Shown piece after piece: positions 25,625 through 38,900 of a stretch of 64,000 bases of DNA. A program made the translations under genes and the position numbers. Position 1 is the first letter of the stretch. Every line of letters starts with the position of its first letter. The notes beneath the pieces were generated by a model. The model had not been told where the DNA came from. It worked only from the letters and a program-made list of their open reading frames with translations, and did no database searches. This stretch comes from Maylandia zebra (taxonomy: Eukaryota; Chordata; Actinopteri; Cichliformes; Cichlidae): contig NC_135176.1 of assembly GCF_041146795.1 (NCBI RefSeq), positions 17,929,786 through 17,993,785 on the forward strand, given 5' to 3'.

Positions 25625-26525
25625 CATTTATATCGGCCAGTCACATGGTAGCAGCTCACTGAGTAGACATGGTCCAGACGACCTGCTGGAGGTCAAACTG
25701 AGCATCAGAATGGGGAAGAGAGGTGATTTTGACAGACAGGCTGCTCTGAGTATTTAAGAAAATGCTGATCTACGGGGATTTTCCCAAACAACCATCTCTA
25801 GCATTCATAAAAACAAATGCCCTGAAAAAGAGAAAACATCTGGTGAGCAGCAGTTCTCAGGGTGAAAAGGCTAGACTGCATTGAACTGATAGGAGGGTAA
25901 CAGTACTCAATAAAATCATTAGAATCAAGCTGTGTGGAGTAGCATTTCTGAATACATAACAAGACAAATCCTGAAGCTACAGCAGCAGCTAAGAACATGA
26001 AACTGAGGTTAATTTTAACACAGGTTCATCAAAATTGGACAAAAGTTTGGAAAACTGTCACCTGGTGTCTCATAAGTTTTGATTTTTGCTAGTAGGGTCA
26101 GATTTTGGTGTAAATAACATGAAACCATGGATCCACCCTGCCTTGTATAAGCAGCTCAGGCTGCTGCTGCTGGTGGTGTAATGGTGTCAAGGGTATTTTC
26201 TTGGCACACTTTAGGTCCCTTAGTACCAGCTGAGCATGGTTTAAATGCTACAGACTACTGATCATGTCCATCCCTTTATGATCATAGCATATGTATCTTC
26301 TGATGGCTGCTTCCAGCTGGATAACACACCATGTCACAAAGCTCAAATCATCTCAAACTGGTTTCTTGAGCATTAAAAAAAACTGTCTGTACTCAAATGA
26401 CCTCCAGAGGCATCTCTGATATGTTACCAATGTTAACATATGGACCCATATCACAAAGAACAAAGACAGTTCTGAAAGCAAAAGGGATCCAAACCCAGTA
26501 CAATGCTTGCCTACTAAAGTATATA
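25625..26525 (+). mobile_element. Tc1-like element relic (a different family)
   Basis: It begins near CGGCCAGTCACATGGTAGC and GACATGGTCCAGACGACCTG. Later come GAACATGAAACTGAGG, CAAAATTGGACAAAAG, ATGAAACCATGGATCCA, CACCATGTCACAAAGCTC and GGGATCCAAACCCAGTAC, in the order of a known Tc1-type element. Deletions are large. Confidence 0.72.
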
Positions 26526-27297
26526 TAGTGTATATTTTCTTCTGCTTTTCTTTCTTTTCTTTTTTTACTTTTTCACTTTTATGAATGATGCAAAACCAGA
26601 GTCGTGGGTTAAAGAAAAAGGTGCTCTGACCAAATAATGATCACAGAGATAGAAAACGCAAATAATTGTACAGTAAGGTCAGCTCCTCTAGAAAAAAATC
26701 CCCAAAACTAAAAACTACGCACTCATACCTTTTCATTGTCAAATGACAGCTTTGTTTTTGCAGCATGGGATTAACTGTCTCACATTCCTCTGTGATATTA
26801 GTCTGTTTTCCATGAACAAATCCTTTATATCGCTTCCACCCAGTAAGGCATGTCATCTGCTGTAAAGACGATGACATGAATGTCCGTTTGCACCTGGACA
26901 CGAGAGATGTCACGCATGAGTGGCACAAGCAAAGGTCATTTGGTATCGCCTGTTTAGAGGAATTACACACAGTTTTAAAGACAAATGTGCTGACTGCGAA
27001 TGTGTGACTCCACAGAACTCTCAATAGTAGTAGCTAAAAAGCTAAATAAATCACATATAAAGTGTATTTTAGAATGTGGAGGGAATAAAAAAATCACATT
27101 TTAGCGCATTCACAGATTATTGAATTACTGAGTTACGTTATTTTACTGAGTCCTATATAAAAAAAAATATCTGTTTTGTTTTTGTTTTTTTGCGCAATGA
27201 AAATTCCGGTTTACCTACGCGCCTGTAGCAGATTTGTCCTCTCCGTCTCTCCGTAGCCGAGCAGGAACCAGTCGCGCGGGTTGCTGTGTGAATAACA

Positions 27298-27307
27298 TTT
27301 CGCGGGA
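27298..27307 (+). promoter_or_regulatory. E2F-like site in the rfc3 promoter
   Basis: TTTCGCGGGA lies 71 bp upstream of the rfc3 ATG in a locally CpG-rich stretch (about 27,210–27,330) within otherwise AT-rich DNA. It fits the E2F consensus. S-phase control of RFC subunits by E2F is known in vertebrates; its use here is inferred. Confidence 0.5.
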
Positions 27308-27377
27308 GATTAGCAAGCGGAGAGTGTGTCTGCTGTCAACACGGACGACTGTAACGTTTTACTGAATCCATAGCAGA

Positions 27378-30300
27378 ATGAGTTTGTGGGTGGACAAATA
27401 TCGTCCGTCGTCCCTCGGGAAACTGGACTTTCATAAAGAGCAGGCGGCGCAGCTCAAAAACCTGGTAAGAGAAATAAGCTCCTCCATGATGGCTGTTTAT
27501 TCAGATTGGCGGTAGCGTCGTAAATAATGCTGCATGTGAGCAGGCATGATCGACAAGTTTAGCTTTGCAAGACAATTGTGGGGGGATTTACTGAGCTGGT
27601 TAAGAGGTTTTTGTGTACAGCTTGTAAAACAACCCCGTTCATACTATCGTGGACGTTACTAGCTATGTGCAACTTGTTCCACTTTGACACTATAATGGAG
27701 CCAGAACCTCACAGTATTGACCAAGAGGGAAAATAGATCCCTATATCTGATGGAGCAAATGCCATTTTAATAAGGCTTCACATCCGCTTAAAGATGATCT
27801 CATCCTCTCACACTTTCTGTATACACATCACACACACCATCCTTTCCTAGACAGAGTATTGTGCACACACAACTTGTGTTTTTGAAGTGCTTGTTCACAT
27901 ATGTTCATCGTTTAGGAGGTACTATTCATACTTTTTGTGTTTCTTATTCCATTCATGTGAATGCTTGAAAATGGTGTTTTCAAAAACATACAGTTTTGGT
28001 GAGAAAATTTAATCCACTGACGTCTTGGTCATGAGTGTAATGGTAATATTGAGCTTTTAATCATTCCATCCATCTATCCATCCATCCAAACTATTGTTCT
28101 TCCAAGTTGGAATGATTGCATGGTGCATATCTTTTATGACTTTAAAAATAATTGGTTGTAAAAGTTTGAATTTATTTTAGATTTTCTCTCATCTCTGAAG
28201 AGTTCATTTAAATTGGTTGATTTCTAGCATGGACCCGGCTTTTAAGCATAGTCCACAAAAGGGTTCAGTTTAGCCAGGAGCTTTTAGTAGTTTAGCCTGC
28301 TTTTCCAAACCAGCTTTGGTTTATTTTTAGGATGATTGTCCTGTTACAGCACCCAATTTTGTCCAAGTTTCAACCATCTAGATTTTGGATGTAGTCCCCC
28401 TTCTCCATTATTCCATCCACTCTGTGCAGTGTACCGCTACCACTGGCACATCTTCAATTACTGACTTTGGCATTTTACATTGTTCTGAGTATTGGTCAGT
28501 CCAATGAGTGCTGTCAAACAAATCCTTTCTATGCTGGCAAAGAGAAACTACCAGTTGTAGTCGACTGTGATAACTAATGAGAAGTTAATAGGTCTGAAGT
28601 TAACCTTCAGCACCATCAATAAAATAAATTTAAACTTGTTCACCCAATTCTTGTTTTTTTGGGTTGTTGTCTTGTGTTTTGGTCATTTAAGATGTATACT
28701 GCACAACGTTTTTACGCTGGAGAAACAAAATCCCAAAATAACCATGACATGACCTTGATAATTCATGAGTTGACGTAAACTCCTGAACAAGAACAGCTAA
28801 GAAAAAGTAATATAAAAAGGTATATAATATACTGTAGATAATGAAAAGTAAAGTTTAATAACAGTTGTCACATTTTCTTTGCATGCAGAGCAGTGTTGCT
28901 CTCATTGGCAACATAACGCAATGTTGGTAATATTTAAAAGCAAAGATATAATGTCTGATTCTTTAGAAAAAAAAACTTCAAACACAAGGAAAAAAGAAAG
29001 AAAAACTACAAATTTTGTGTTAATGTTTCAGGTTCAGGGTGGTGACTTCCCACACTTGTTGGTGTACGGTCCATCAGGTGCAGGCAAGAAGACTCGCATC
29101 ATGTGTCTGCTGAGGGAGCTCTACGGTCCTGGGGTGGAAAAGCTTCGCATTGAGCACCAGACCATTGTGGTAAGAGGGAAAATAATTAAACAATCACTCT
29201 CCCCAAGCGAATAACTTCTGTAAAATACACCTTTTACATGCTGTATTTAGAGTCACATCTCTGATCAATCTTCAACTTTTTAGACTTACAACTTAAAGAT
29301 TTAGTTGATTTCCCAGTTTGTGGTTTTTGTCTGCAGGCTCCCTCAAAGAAGAAAATTGAGATTAACACCATAGCCAGCAACTATCACTTGGAAGTAAATC
29401 CAAGGTGAGGAGATATTCTTACTTGATAGTTGCACTCCTGTATCTTTACTTTTTCCCTCCAGTACATGTGACAACTATAGTTGCTATAAAAGGCCTTTTT
29501 GCTTCAGCTTTAATGTTTGTTTATTGTATTTCTGTTCTGTGCTGTACAGTGATGCGGGGAACCAGGACCGCGTGGTGATTCAAGAGCTGATCAAAACTGT
29601 GGCACAGTCTCAGCAAATCCAGTCGAGCACACAGAGAGACTTCAAAGGTAGAAGTGTGCTAATTTAGCCTGTAGTCAAATGTATGAAGACTTAACCGTTA
29701 AGAGTAAAAATGTAGACTTGCGGGATTATGTTTTATCTGTGAACTCATTTCACCTATTTACCATTTAGCTCTGTGAAGTCACAGCATCTACTTGTCACTT
29801 ATTTAGCAATTGGCACCCTTATCTTTTTCTTTTTCTCAGTGGTGTTGCTAACAGAGGTGGACAGACTGACGAAGGATGCCCAGCACGCTTTGCGTCGGAC
29901 GATGGAAAAGTACATGGCCACCTGCAGACTCATCCTCTGCTCCACCTCTACATCCAAAGTCATCGGGCCAATTAGGAGCCGTTGTCTGGCGATTAGAGTT
30001 CCTCTGCCGAGCACAGAAGAGGTGAGACGAATTTGGTGTCTTTTGGCGTGCTCTTACTAATCTACATTATTTGGAACTTGTGTTTTTGTTCATTAAAGTA
30101 ACTTTTTCTCTGCTGTATTCTTGTTTTTTAAGGTTTGTAATGTTCTTACGTCCGTCTGTAAAAAGGAGGGTCTCGTCCTCCCGCCTGAGCTGGCCAAGCA
30201 AATCGGCGAGAAATCTGGTCGCAACCTCCGTAAAGCGCTTTTGATGTGCGAAGCCTGCCGAGTGCAGCAGTAAGTTGTGGCAAAACTTACTATTTTCTTT

Positions 30301-30898
30301 CTTATGTTGGAATTAAACCTAAACACATACTTATTTAGCATATCTTATTATTCACAGGTATCCATTCTCAGTGGACCAAGACGTCCCGGAGACAGACTGG
30401 GAGGTTTATCTTAGAGAAACGGCTAATGCCATCGTCAGCCAGCAGAGTCCTCAAAGGTACATGTGACAGAGATTTGGTTCTGTTAGAGATCAAACTTGTG
30501 GAGATACTTTGATGAAAATTCCCACCCGTGTTTGTTCCAGGTTGTTGGAGGTCCGAGCCAGACTGTATGAGCTCCTGACCCACTGCATCCCTCCTGAGAT
30601 TATCATGAAGGTATCGTTTACTTCACGTTATCTCCTGTGAAAGTGCAGTTTGTGGTTGTCTTTAATGAAGAGGCTGTAAAAGTGTCCTTGTTCATTCCTC
30701 TAACAGTGTCTCGTGAAAGAGTTGCTTAATAACTGTGATGGGCAGCTGAAGACGGAGGTGGCTCACATTGCAGCCTACTATGAGCACAGACTACAGCTGG
30801 GGAGCAAAGCCATCTACCACCTGGAGGCGTTCACTGCCAAGTTCATGGCCATCTACAAGAAGTTCATGGAAGATGGTCTGGATGCGATGATGTTTTGA
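27378..30898 (+). CDS. rfc3: Replication factor C subunit 3 (RFC3, 38-kDa clamp-loader subunit), complete
   Basis: RFC3 is an AAA+ subunit of the five-part clamp loader that opens PCNA and places it on primed DNA in the nucleus; it also serves in the RAD17, CTF18 and ATAD5 loaders. Nine exons were placed by splice sites and phase: 27,378–27,464; 29,032–29,169; 29,337–29,404; 29,550–29,647; 29,840–30,021; 30,133–30,269; 30,358–30,456; 30,541–30,610; 30,707–30,898. They total 1,071 nt, giving 356 aa plus stop, the same length as human RFC3. Visible motifs are the N-terminal [10 protein letters not shown], Walker [10 protein letters not shown] (residues 42–50), the Walker B-like LLTEVD and the SRC arginine-finger motif in [10 protein letters not shown]. 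The C-terminal collar ends [13 protein letters not shown]. The ATG is the first in the exon, just after a CpG-containing leader. Intron 1 (1.6 kb) carries a Tc1 relic; the other introns are short. Confidence 0.97.
28200..28520 (-). mobile_element. Tc1-like fragment in rfc3 intron 1
   Basis: GGATGATTGTCCTGTTACAG, CACCCAATTTTGTCCAAG and GTAGTCCCCCTTCTCCATTA are the reverse strand of a Tc1 transposase region I recognise from memory. Short and degraded. Confidence 0.5.
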
Positions 30899-31212
30899 CT
30901 TTAAGTGGACTTTAAATAGACCGATATTTTTCTGGTCAGGAGTTTAACAGCTGCGTTTCTTTGTTGCCTCCACAACTTTCACTGGACTTGAGACAGGCTT
31001 CTGTTCTTTTTAGGCATTGTGGTGATGCTGACACAGTTTACTCCACAATAAGTCTTACAGTTTCTGGCTTTATGCGTAGTTGCCCAAAACCCTCAGCGCT
31101 AAACGCTGTTAGTAAACTTTGATCTCTCTGTGTAGTCGTGTAAACTACTAATAGGGGTGGTGTGATGACCACCCCGGGGGGGGGGGGGAATTCACATTGT
31201 ACTGAACAAAAC

Positions 31213-31218
31213 AATAAA
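31213..31218 (+). terminator. rfc3 polyadenylation signal (AATAAA)
   Basis: This is the first plus-strand AATAAA after the rfc3 stop, about 315 bp downstream. A 13-base G run lies just before it in the presumed 3′ UTR. Confidence 0.55.
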
Positions 31219-31449
31219 TTGCTTTGATTACAGATATTCTGATCTGTATGCTGTATGGATGTGACCAAATCTATAATGATTATCATAAACACTGAGCCTT
31301 TTTTTTAACCTGAAATCGAGATATTGATGCATGGTACGTATGAGCAAAGGGGGATGTAACGCATCATATTTCAGGATGAGTCAGCCTGTAGTAAATGGAT
31401 AACAAGATTGCCCAAACTAGGGTGAATACAATTACAGATGGGTGATACA

Positions 31450-32140
31450 TTAATTCATGTATGCACAGCTCGCTGAAGGTCCCTCCACACCATTTCCATC
31501 AGGCCTCAGTGTGGACTTTGGGTCATTGGAGCACTTTATTTTCTTTTTTCAGCCTCTCTGTTGTAAATTTGTTGCTGTGTTTGGGATCGTTGTCCTATTG
31601 CTTGTCCTAATTTCACCAGAATACTTTGGCATACAGAGGAGTTTGTGGCCACTTCACGGTCCTGTGGCTGCAAAACGAGCCCAGATCATCAGCCCTCCAC
31701 TAGTTGGTATGAGGTGTTTGAGCTGATATGCTAATTGGCTTTTGTTAAAAGTAATGCTGTGCAGCATGACCAACATCTGCATTTTTGTTTTTCCTGTCGA
31801 AAGAAAATTGTTCCAGAAGTCTTGTGGTTTGTTCAGATGCATCTGAGCTGTGCTGCCATGTTCCTTTTAGAGAGGCTTTCTCCTGGCAGTCCTTCCAAAG
31901 ACGCTGCATGTGTTCAGCCTTTTTTTAATTGTATTGTCATGAATTCTAACATTTAACCTGCTAACTGAGGACTATGAGTCTGAGCTGTAGGCCACTCCTG
32001 GGAAAACTGTACACGTGTAAACGCACAGCTTAGTGCTCCAGAGCAGCAAACTCAAAATTTCTGCTTTTATAGAGGAGTTACTCTTGCAACCTACTTTATT
32101 CCTGTGGAAGTGCACTTAGAGTGTAGTGTGTACTTGGTTT
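31450..32140 (-). mobile_element. Tc1-like element relic between rfc3 and kl
   Basis: The minus strand encodes LNKPQDFWNNFLS, YQLKHLIPTSGGLMIWARFA and further upstream the KRLN/SML region of Tc1 transposase. The plus strand shows the recognisable GAGAGGCTTTCTCCTGGCAG and GCTTTTATAGAGGAGTTACT. It lies between the convergent 3′ ends of rfc3 and kl. Confidence 0.75.
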
Positions 32141-32784
32141 TTCACAGGCCTGCATAGACTCCTGTGAAAACTTTCTTTTTCACAGCTGTACGTACTGTAT
32201 GTAAAGGCAGCTGGAACAAGGGCGTAATGCAACATGTTTCCAGGGTGAGCCAAAGCATGTGTGCTGCAGGTATGTAATTATATAACTGTGGGCTCTAACC
32301 ACATTACTTCAGGACACACAAACAGAGATTCACTTGCACTAACAAAAATGGCCAAACTAATGCAAATAATACAAAAAAGCTGAATTATAGAGCTTAATTT
32401 ACACTTTTTGTTAAGTGTCCAAATAAATAATTACATGTCTTTTAAAAGCTCACTGTCCTGTAATCTTTCTTGTTAAACTCAAAGTAACTTAGAGGTGGAA
32501 TGAATGCGGTTTGTGTCCTGCGAATCAAAATTAATTTTGTGACTGTCAGACCTTTGATCCCAACTCTAACATGTCTGCGCAGCTTCATTTGTGATTCTCT
32601 TTCAGCCACTTCTTAGTTCTTGTAGCATTTGCTTAATTTTGTTTATTTAGTACTCGTCTTGGAGAAAGAATGTGTCACCCTGGACAGACCATTATTTGTG
32701 AACTTGTTAATCCTCTGCACTCTCTCCATACAATGAAAACAAATAGACGTATTGGAGACGTAAGGTTATCTAAAATAGAGATGT

Positions 32785-32790
32785 TTTATT
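32785..32790 (-). terminator. kl polyadenylation signal (AATAAA)
   Basis: TTTATT on the plus strand (AATAAA on minus), about 157 bp past the kl stop codon. It implies a short 3′ UTR converging on rfc3. Confidence 0.5.
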
Positions 32791-32946
32791 AACACCAGCA
32801 TTACTTAGTGACATATAAAGCCTAAAATGTGAGGCTGATTGCAGCATGTCTTAAATCAAACCTCCTTTAGCATCAAATCCAAACTATTACAGTCTGAACA
32901 GACTGCACTGCTGCAAGCACACTTTTGGTCGAAGCAGCTCCTGCCA

Positions 32947-35900
32947 TCAGTAACATTCCTTGTGTCTCTTGGCTGTATAGTAAATAATGAGGCCCAGGGT
33001 GATCAGCACCCCTGAACCTACCAGAATCAAGAAGCCCATCACAGGACTCTTGCCCAGGACGTGGCAGCTACGGCAGGGCGGTGCCACACTGGGACACAGC
33101 TGTGGCTCTGCTCCTTGAATCGGGAAGCCGTTATGCTCGATGATGTTGCGATAGTTGGAAAGAGAGGCTTTGACAATGACTTCCTCGTGGACTTGGCCAT
33201 ACAAGCCGAACCCCGGGTCTCTCTGATCGTTCAGGGCATAGGCAAAGTAACCCTTCAGGTTTACACCATCCAGAGTGTATGCTGTGGAGGACAGAGGAGG
33301 AAAGGCAGCATGTTGGATATTGAGTCTTCTTTTGGTTGCTTCCTTTAGGGGTCACCACAACAGATCATCTGACTCTATCTCAAACTCTTACAAGCCTCCA
33401 TAAATCTTGTGACAGGAGAAAAGAATAAACTTAGTCAATCTCTGACCTAATCCCACCCCCACCTTAAACCTGTCTGTCTCGCTGTCCTCATACATGTCCT
33501 TCACCTACCTCACACACTTCTCTGCTGCTCCTGACTTTCTTGTGGAGTACCACAGTTCCTCTCTTGGCACCCTATCCAAGAGAGGAACCTCAGCACCTTA
33601 GCTGTACTTTCCCAGTCATCTTTCTCTACCACCCAGTCTTCTGCAACCTCAGATATTCAGTATGAATAAAAGTAAATAAAACATTAATGCCCTATACAGC
33701 CAACAACACATAAATACTACAGTTATTCTATAATTCATTAACTCAAACATATGCAGCTAGATATTGCTCTACATTTGCGCTTCAGGAGCTTAATAAAAAT
33801 TGCTCTAACCTGTGTATATAAACTACTTTGAAAAAGACCAAATAAGCATAGATGCTGTCGCCGTATTAAGAATAAGTTACCTACAAATGCTCTCCTTACA
33901 GCCTGAGATAACAGCTGTCCAACCAAGTGAAGTAAAAAAACATTTCTAGCTATAACCTCCAGCCTAGGTTGGCTAAGCAATTGACATCAACCTTCACTGT
34001 TGATGCCCAAGGCCAAATGATCTTGAAAAATAATTTCGACAAACCCTCTTGAGCAATATTTCATATCAAACGGCAAAGTGAGAGCAGTAGAGCGCACTTT
34101 TGTATGTCACCTTATGTCACTCCATAAGGTTTTGCAAAACCACACCCTGCATGAATATATCTTAATATATCTTTTAAAAGTTTTTACATCTTATAGAAGC
34201 CAAAGATTTTAGCCAGTTCTGCTCCAGTCATAAGGGTAAAGATAATTAAATACACCATTTTATTATAGAATTCTTCGAGGTCATAGGTCAAATCAGGGTC
34301 ACAAAAATGAGGAAAAACCCTTAGTTTCCATGGTTATCTCCAAACTTTAAAGCAACATATTAGTGATTGGAGGACATAAGCACTTTGTGTGTTTGAGCTC
34401 TTTAAGACATTATTTTTCAGTACAACATTCATATTACCAATGCTGACATCAGCATAAAACAAAGTTTAAGTATAGCTCTTTCTCTTCGGGTGGAGCTGCG
34501 CTGTCTGAGTGCTCTTGTTATTTCCTGTACTTTGGCAAAAGTCAAAGTGCATGTGAAAATGTCTCTCCCATCGCTTTTCTTAAAAAAATGACTAATAATA
34601 AACTTAATGTGGCTCCAGCAACACTACAAGATATCATCCTTTGGTGTAACACAGTAAGCTTTACAAGGGCAGGGACCTGACTCAAAACTTCAGCGTGGAC
34701 TGTGCGTGCATCTCTGTTGATATTTGTGTTTGCAGTTACGTGGGTCCAAGTCAGCTGACTGAGCTGGGATCAGTGACCTAAATAGCTGTCTAATAATTAA
34801 ACTGCATTGAGGCCACAGAGGGGAGAAGACTTTATCTCTACAGGATTGTACACAAGTTGCATGACATTAATCCACAAAAAAGTCTCACCTTTAAGTGCCT
34901 CGTTGATATAGTTGTACAGGTAGTAAACTCTCAGGCTGTCCTTGAAGCGGGCCGGATCTTCCTGGACCCCGTTAGCCATCACGTAGACGGGCACGTCGCT
35001 GTAGTGCTCTTTCACCTTACAGAGCAAAAAAAAAAACAGAGCCTCTTATGCTGCTATTACACTGAAACAACATCTGACCTGAAAGTTTTCATCCACTCAG
35101 TATGAAAACACATAACTGCAACGGGAAACAGATGGTTGCACACCACAACCATCACAACAGTCTTACCCAGTTGAGGGCTTTCCTCAGTCCCCAGGGCACG
35201 ACAGGTCTTGGGGACATGATCCACGTGGTATCAATCATGTGTTGGACTTCAAGCATTGCTGTGTAGGTGTATCTGTAGATGTAGAAAATAAGAGTGACTA
35301 AAGAACTTCCTATTAGTTAATAAATAATTTCTGATGAGCCTGGATAGTGTTGAAGTCATATTAAAACAGAGTGGAGTGTCCAGAGGAGTGAGGTCGTACG
35401 AGTCTTCCTTGGCGTGAGTCACAAGCTTGGTACTGAAGTGGCTGATGGCAAAGAAGTCATACGTCCCTTTAACCAGCTGTCTGTCGTCCTTCTTGAAAAC
35501 TGGCAGTCTGTGGAAGCACATAAAATATAACTAAAATTTAACTGCGTACACTTAATATTACACACAAGGCTTTAAAACTGTACCACACTGTGAATGAAGG
35601 ATTTGTACTCGAGTGAGTTCAGCTGCCGCAGCCAGCTCCTCATCCCCACAGGATAGTCCCCACTGCCAAAGATTGGCTCTGCGAACCAGCCGACGCAGAA
35701 GTCTAAAACCCTTTTAGCCGGCTCCACGTCTTTTCGGCTGAATGAAAATGCCGGCTCCACCCAGTCCATATGCAAAGCCAGAGACACCTGATATTACACA
35801 AAGCATGCCAAGTTCAGGTGAGCATCTGAGAATATTTCTTTCTCCTGGTGTCCACACCAGGGGCGGATCTAGAAGGGTGGCACGGGGTGGCAAGTGCCAC

Positions 35901-38900
35901 CCTAAAATGATCCCTTGCCACCCCAAGTGCCACCCCAGTTTTACATATGACAGTGTTGTTTATGAAAATAAGATAGCATTAACAGTTTGAGTGTAGTTAC
36001 AGTCAACAGTGAATATAAATGCTAAAACTGAATATATTGGATAGTGTCCCGTCCCCCCCACCACCATTAATAAATGGTTCAGCCCATAGCAGGACCTGCT
36101 TTTTTCTTGTTTTTAGTAGCAAGCGATGCTTATGATTGTGCCAGAGCACATTTTGAACAACACCATGGGAATTTTGGCTTTTACACAGGTGGTTGGATGT
36201 TGCACTCTGGAAATGGAAGGAAGGTGAGTGTTATTAACCCTCTGTGGTCCACGGACACGCTGCACCTCCAAATCACATGACTATTTTAAACTTTTTTTTA
36301 CTGGCACACGTCATTTGTGGGGCATCTTACTGCAAAACCTGATTGTTCTCTCATTTTAGTTTTAGTAATATTTTTAAATGGTTGTTGAAAATGAAAAAAA
36401 AAAAACCTGGCAGGTGTATTGGCTGCATTTTTAGATAAATAGCTGTACATTTTGTAAACATATACAGAATTTATATTTGCAATTCAAGTTATAAAAATGT
36501 ACTCAACATGTCTGTGGGGTTTTTTTACAGTAAAAAAAATACTACTAGGATTTTAAGTTCTTTGTGTGATTTCAGATCAGTAATAGTACTATTAATAGTA
36601 ATAGTAGTACTAATGCAGTGTGTCAGTGAAAAAAATAACTAAATTCAGTTGAGCTGAAAAGATACCAAACAAGGCAAGGGGGAAAAAATAAAATGAAACA
36701 ATCTGAGGGTGAAACGTAAACTCAAAAGGAGTCAAAAATGGCCGTTTGTATTTCAGACCTCAGTGGGTTAATCCAACAAATCGTGAAAAATTAGGTTTAA
36801 ATTTTTGTTCATCACAGTGCAGATTTCTGAAATTTTGTGTAATTTAAGCTGTAACTATGTGATTGTTTTCTAACAAAAAACAGTGTGAAACTTAAGTTAG
36901 ACTTGTTTTTGTAAACGAACCGCCCCATGTTGTGTAGCTTTCTGGATTTTATACTTATTGGGCTACATATTTATTTATTATACACGCTATACAGTACATA
37001 ACATCAAAACTCACATGTTTTATGTAACTAAAGTGTGTAATTATGTGGGCTACAGACAATAATTAAGTTATAGACTATATTTATATGAAAAACGTGTATG
37101 CTTACTGAATCATTCTAACCATATGTAACCACCTGCATATGTGTTTGGGGGGGGGGGGGAAGGCTTTGATTTTGCCACCCCATTTGATTTCTTTGCCACC
37201 CTCATGCCACCCTAAGAAAGCTTCTCTAGATCCGCCCCTGGTCCACACAGAACCAGCACTTCACTGACCTTTCCTCCCTGTGCATATCTGAACTCGCGGT
37301 CGTAAGCATGCCAGGCCAGCGCGTGAGCCCGCAGCATCTCATGGCCCTCCGGGTAGCTCACCATCTCATCGTTTGGTTCGTTCAGGGTGATCCATATCTT
37401 CACATAGGCCCCTAGCTCTCTGTAGCAAAGCCTGGCATAGTCTGCAAAGGCCTCTGGAGTCTTACTGTTACAAGGGAAAACAATATCTACATTAAGAAAC
37501 TGAAATGGAAGTAATCTTGCTGCTCTGATATATCTAATAAAAAATAAGTATATACACAGTATAAGTATGTACTGTGGCTCAAGACTTTTGCACAGTGACA
37601 ACATTCAGGCACTTACATGTGATTTCAAAAAATAATAATGGTGGCTATCATTCTACTTTAAAAACAACGTCAGATGTCACTAATGGAGTTAAAAATGCCA
37701 GCACATCAGACTTTCAAATATTGGGATTGCTGGTTTTAGTATCTCTTTATTACAGGAAGAGAAAACACGGAGCAGTCAGCGATCACGCAGGTGAAAACAT
37801 GGACACACTGTTACTGGAAACATCGCCGCATGTTTGCTTTTATATCACACCACTCTGCCCATTACTGTAAGCTGTGATAAACCATGACTCATAGAAATTA
37901 AGGTGTATTTGTTCTGTATTCGGAGCAAATTTTCAAGCTCAAACGGTGTTTATATAAGCGCTCTATCTGACCTGTTCAGCCACTTGTTGGCAGTATCCAG
38001 CGGGGCCGGCAGGCTGCTGCGCTGGCGGGTGTGGTGCCAAAGAGTGACCACAGGTGTGACATTAGCCTGGAGCAGCTGACGTGAGAAACAGCGATAGTAC
38101 CCCAGCAGGGTGGTGTTAGGATGAGCCACATCCCCTGTAGGCACCAGAGCTGACCAGTTGAGGGAGAAGTGGAAGTGGTTTACTCCAATCTGCCTGATTT
38201 CTTCCACCTAGGGAGGAGAAGGAGGAGGGATACACACTGAAACTAAGAAACCTCCCTCAAACCTTTACATGCTGTAACCCAAAAAAGAGCCAAAACAGGT
38301 GGCAGGTGGGTAAAATGGCCAACCTGCTGGCGGATGGTGGCGTAATCGGCACAGTGTGGGGTTCGATGTAGAGGCGGCGCGCTGAAGCCCTCCAGCTTCA
38401 GCAGCTCTCCGTTGTTGGAGATGTTCCAGAGGTAAACGTTTGGGTCTGCAAACTGGGTGGGCGTGGTCTCCACCTGTGCGAATAACGATGCAAAACGATC
38501 AAAGCAGTTTTGCAGGATGTCTCTGAGGGTTCATGTGGTTTATGATTAAGAGAGGGTTAATTACTGTCCCTGTTTCTAAGTTGGACTTTCACCATAGAAA
38601 ACGCAGGCTGGAAGTAATGTAATCCACACGATGCAAGTTCGATCAGGGCAAGAGAAATACTTTCAAATAAGATATTATAATCACTGCATAAATCTTCAAA
38701 ATGTCCAACAGAGCCGTCATGTTAAATATGTTATAGATATCAGCCCCACAGATGGTAGAAACAGGTAAACAGGTCCATTGTCAGCTCTATTGTGAGTCCC
38801 TGAATCAAAGCTGAGACAGTTAAGTTAATATTTTCTTGAGTTGACATCTCCAAGGAAGCATGTAACATGGTAGACGAATGTACCTGTATTAATTCAGCTC

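Noticed and set aside
26641-27024. Minus-strand 127-codon frame with a good donor (AAAAG|GTATGAG at 26,729), divergent from rfc3; considered as stard13 first exon
   Set aside because: Exits in phase 2 and would frameshift if joined to the exon at 22,499; no homology. It could still be a non-coding leader exon.
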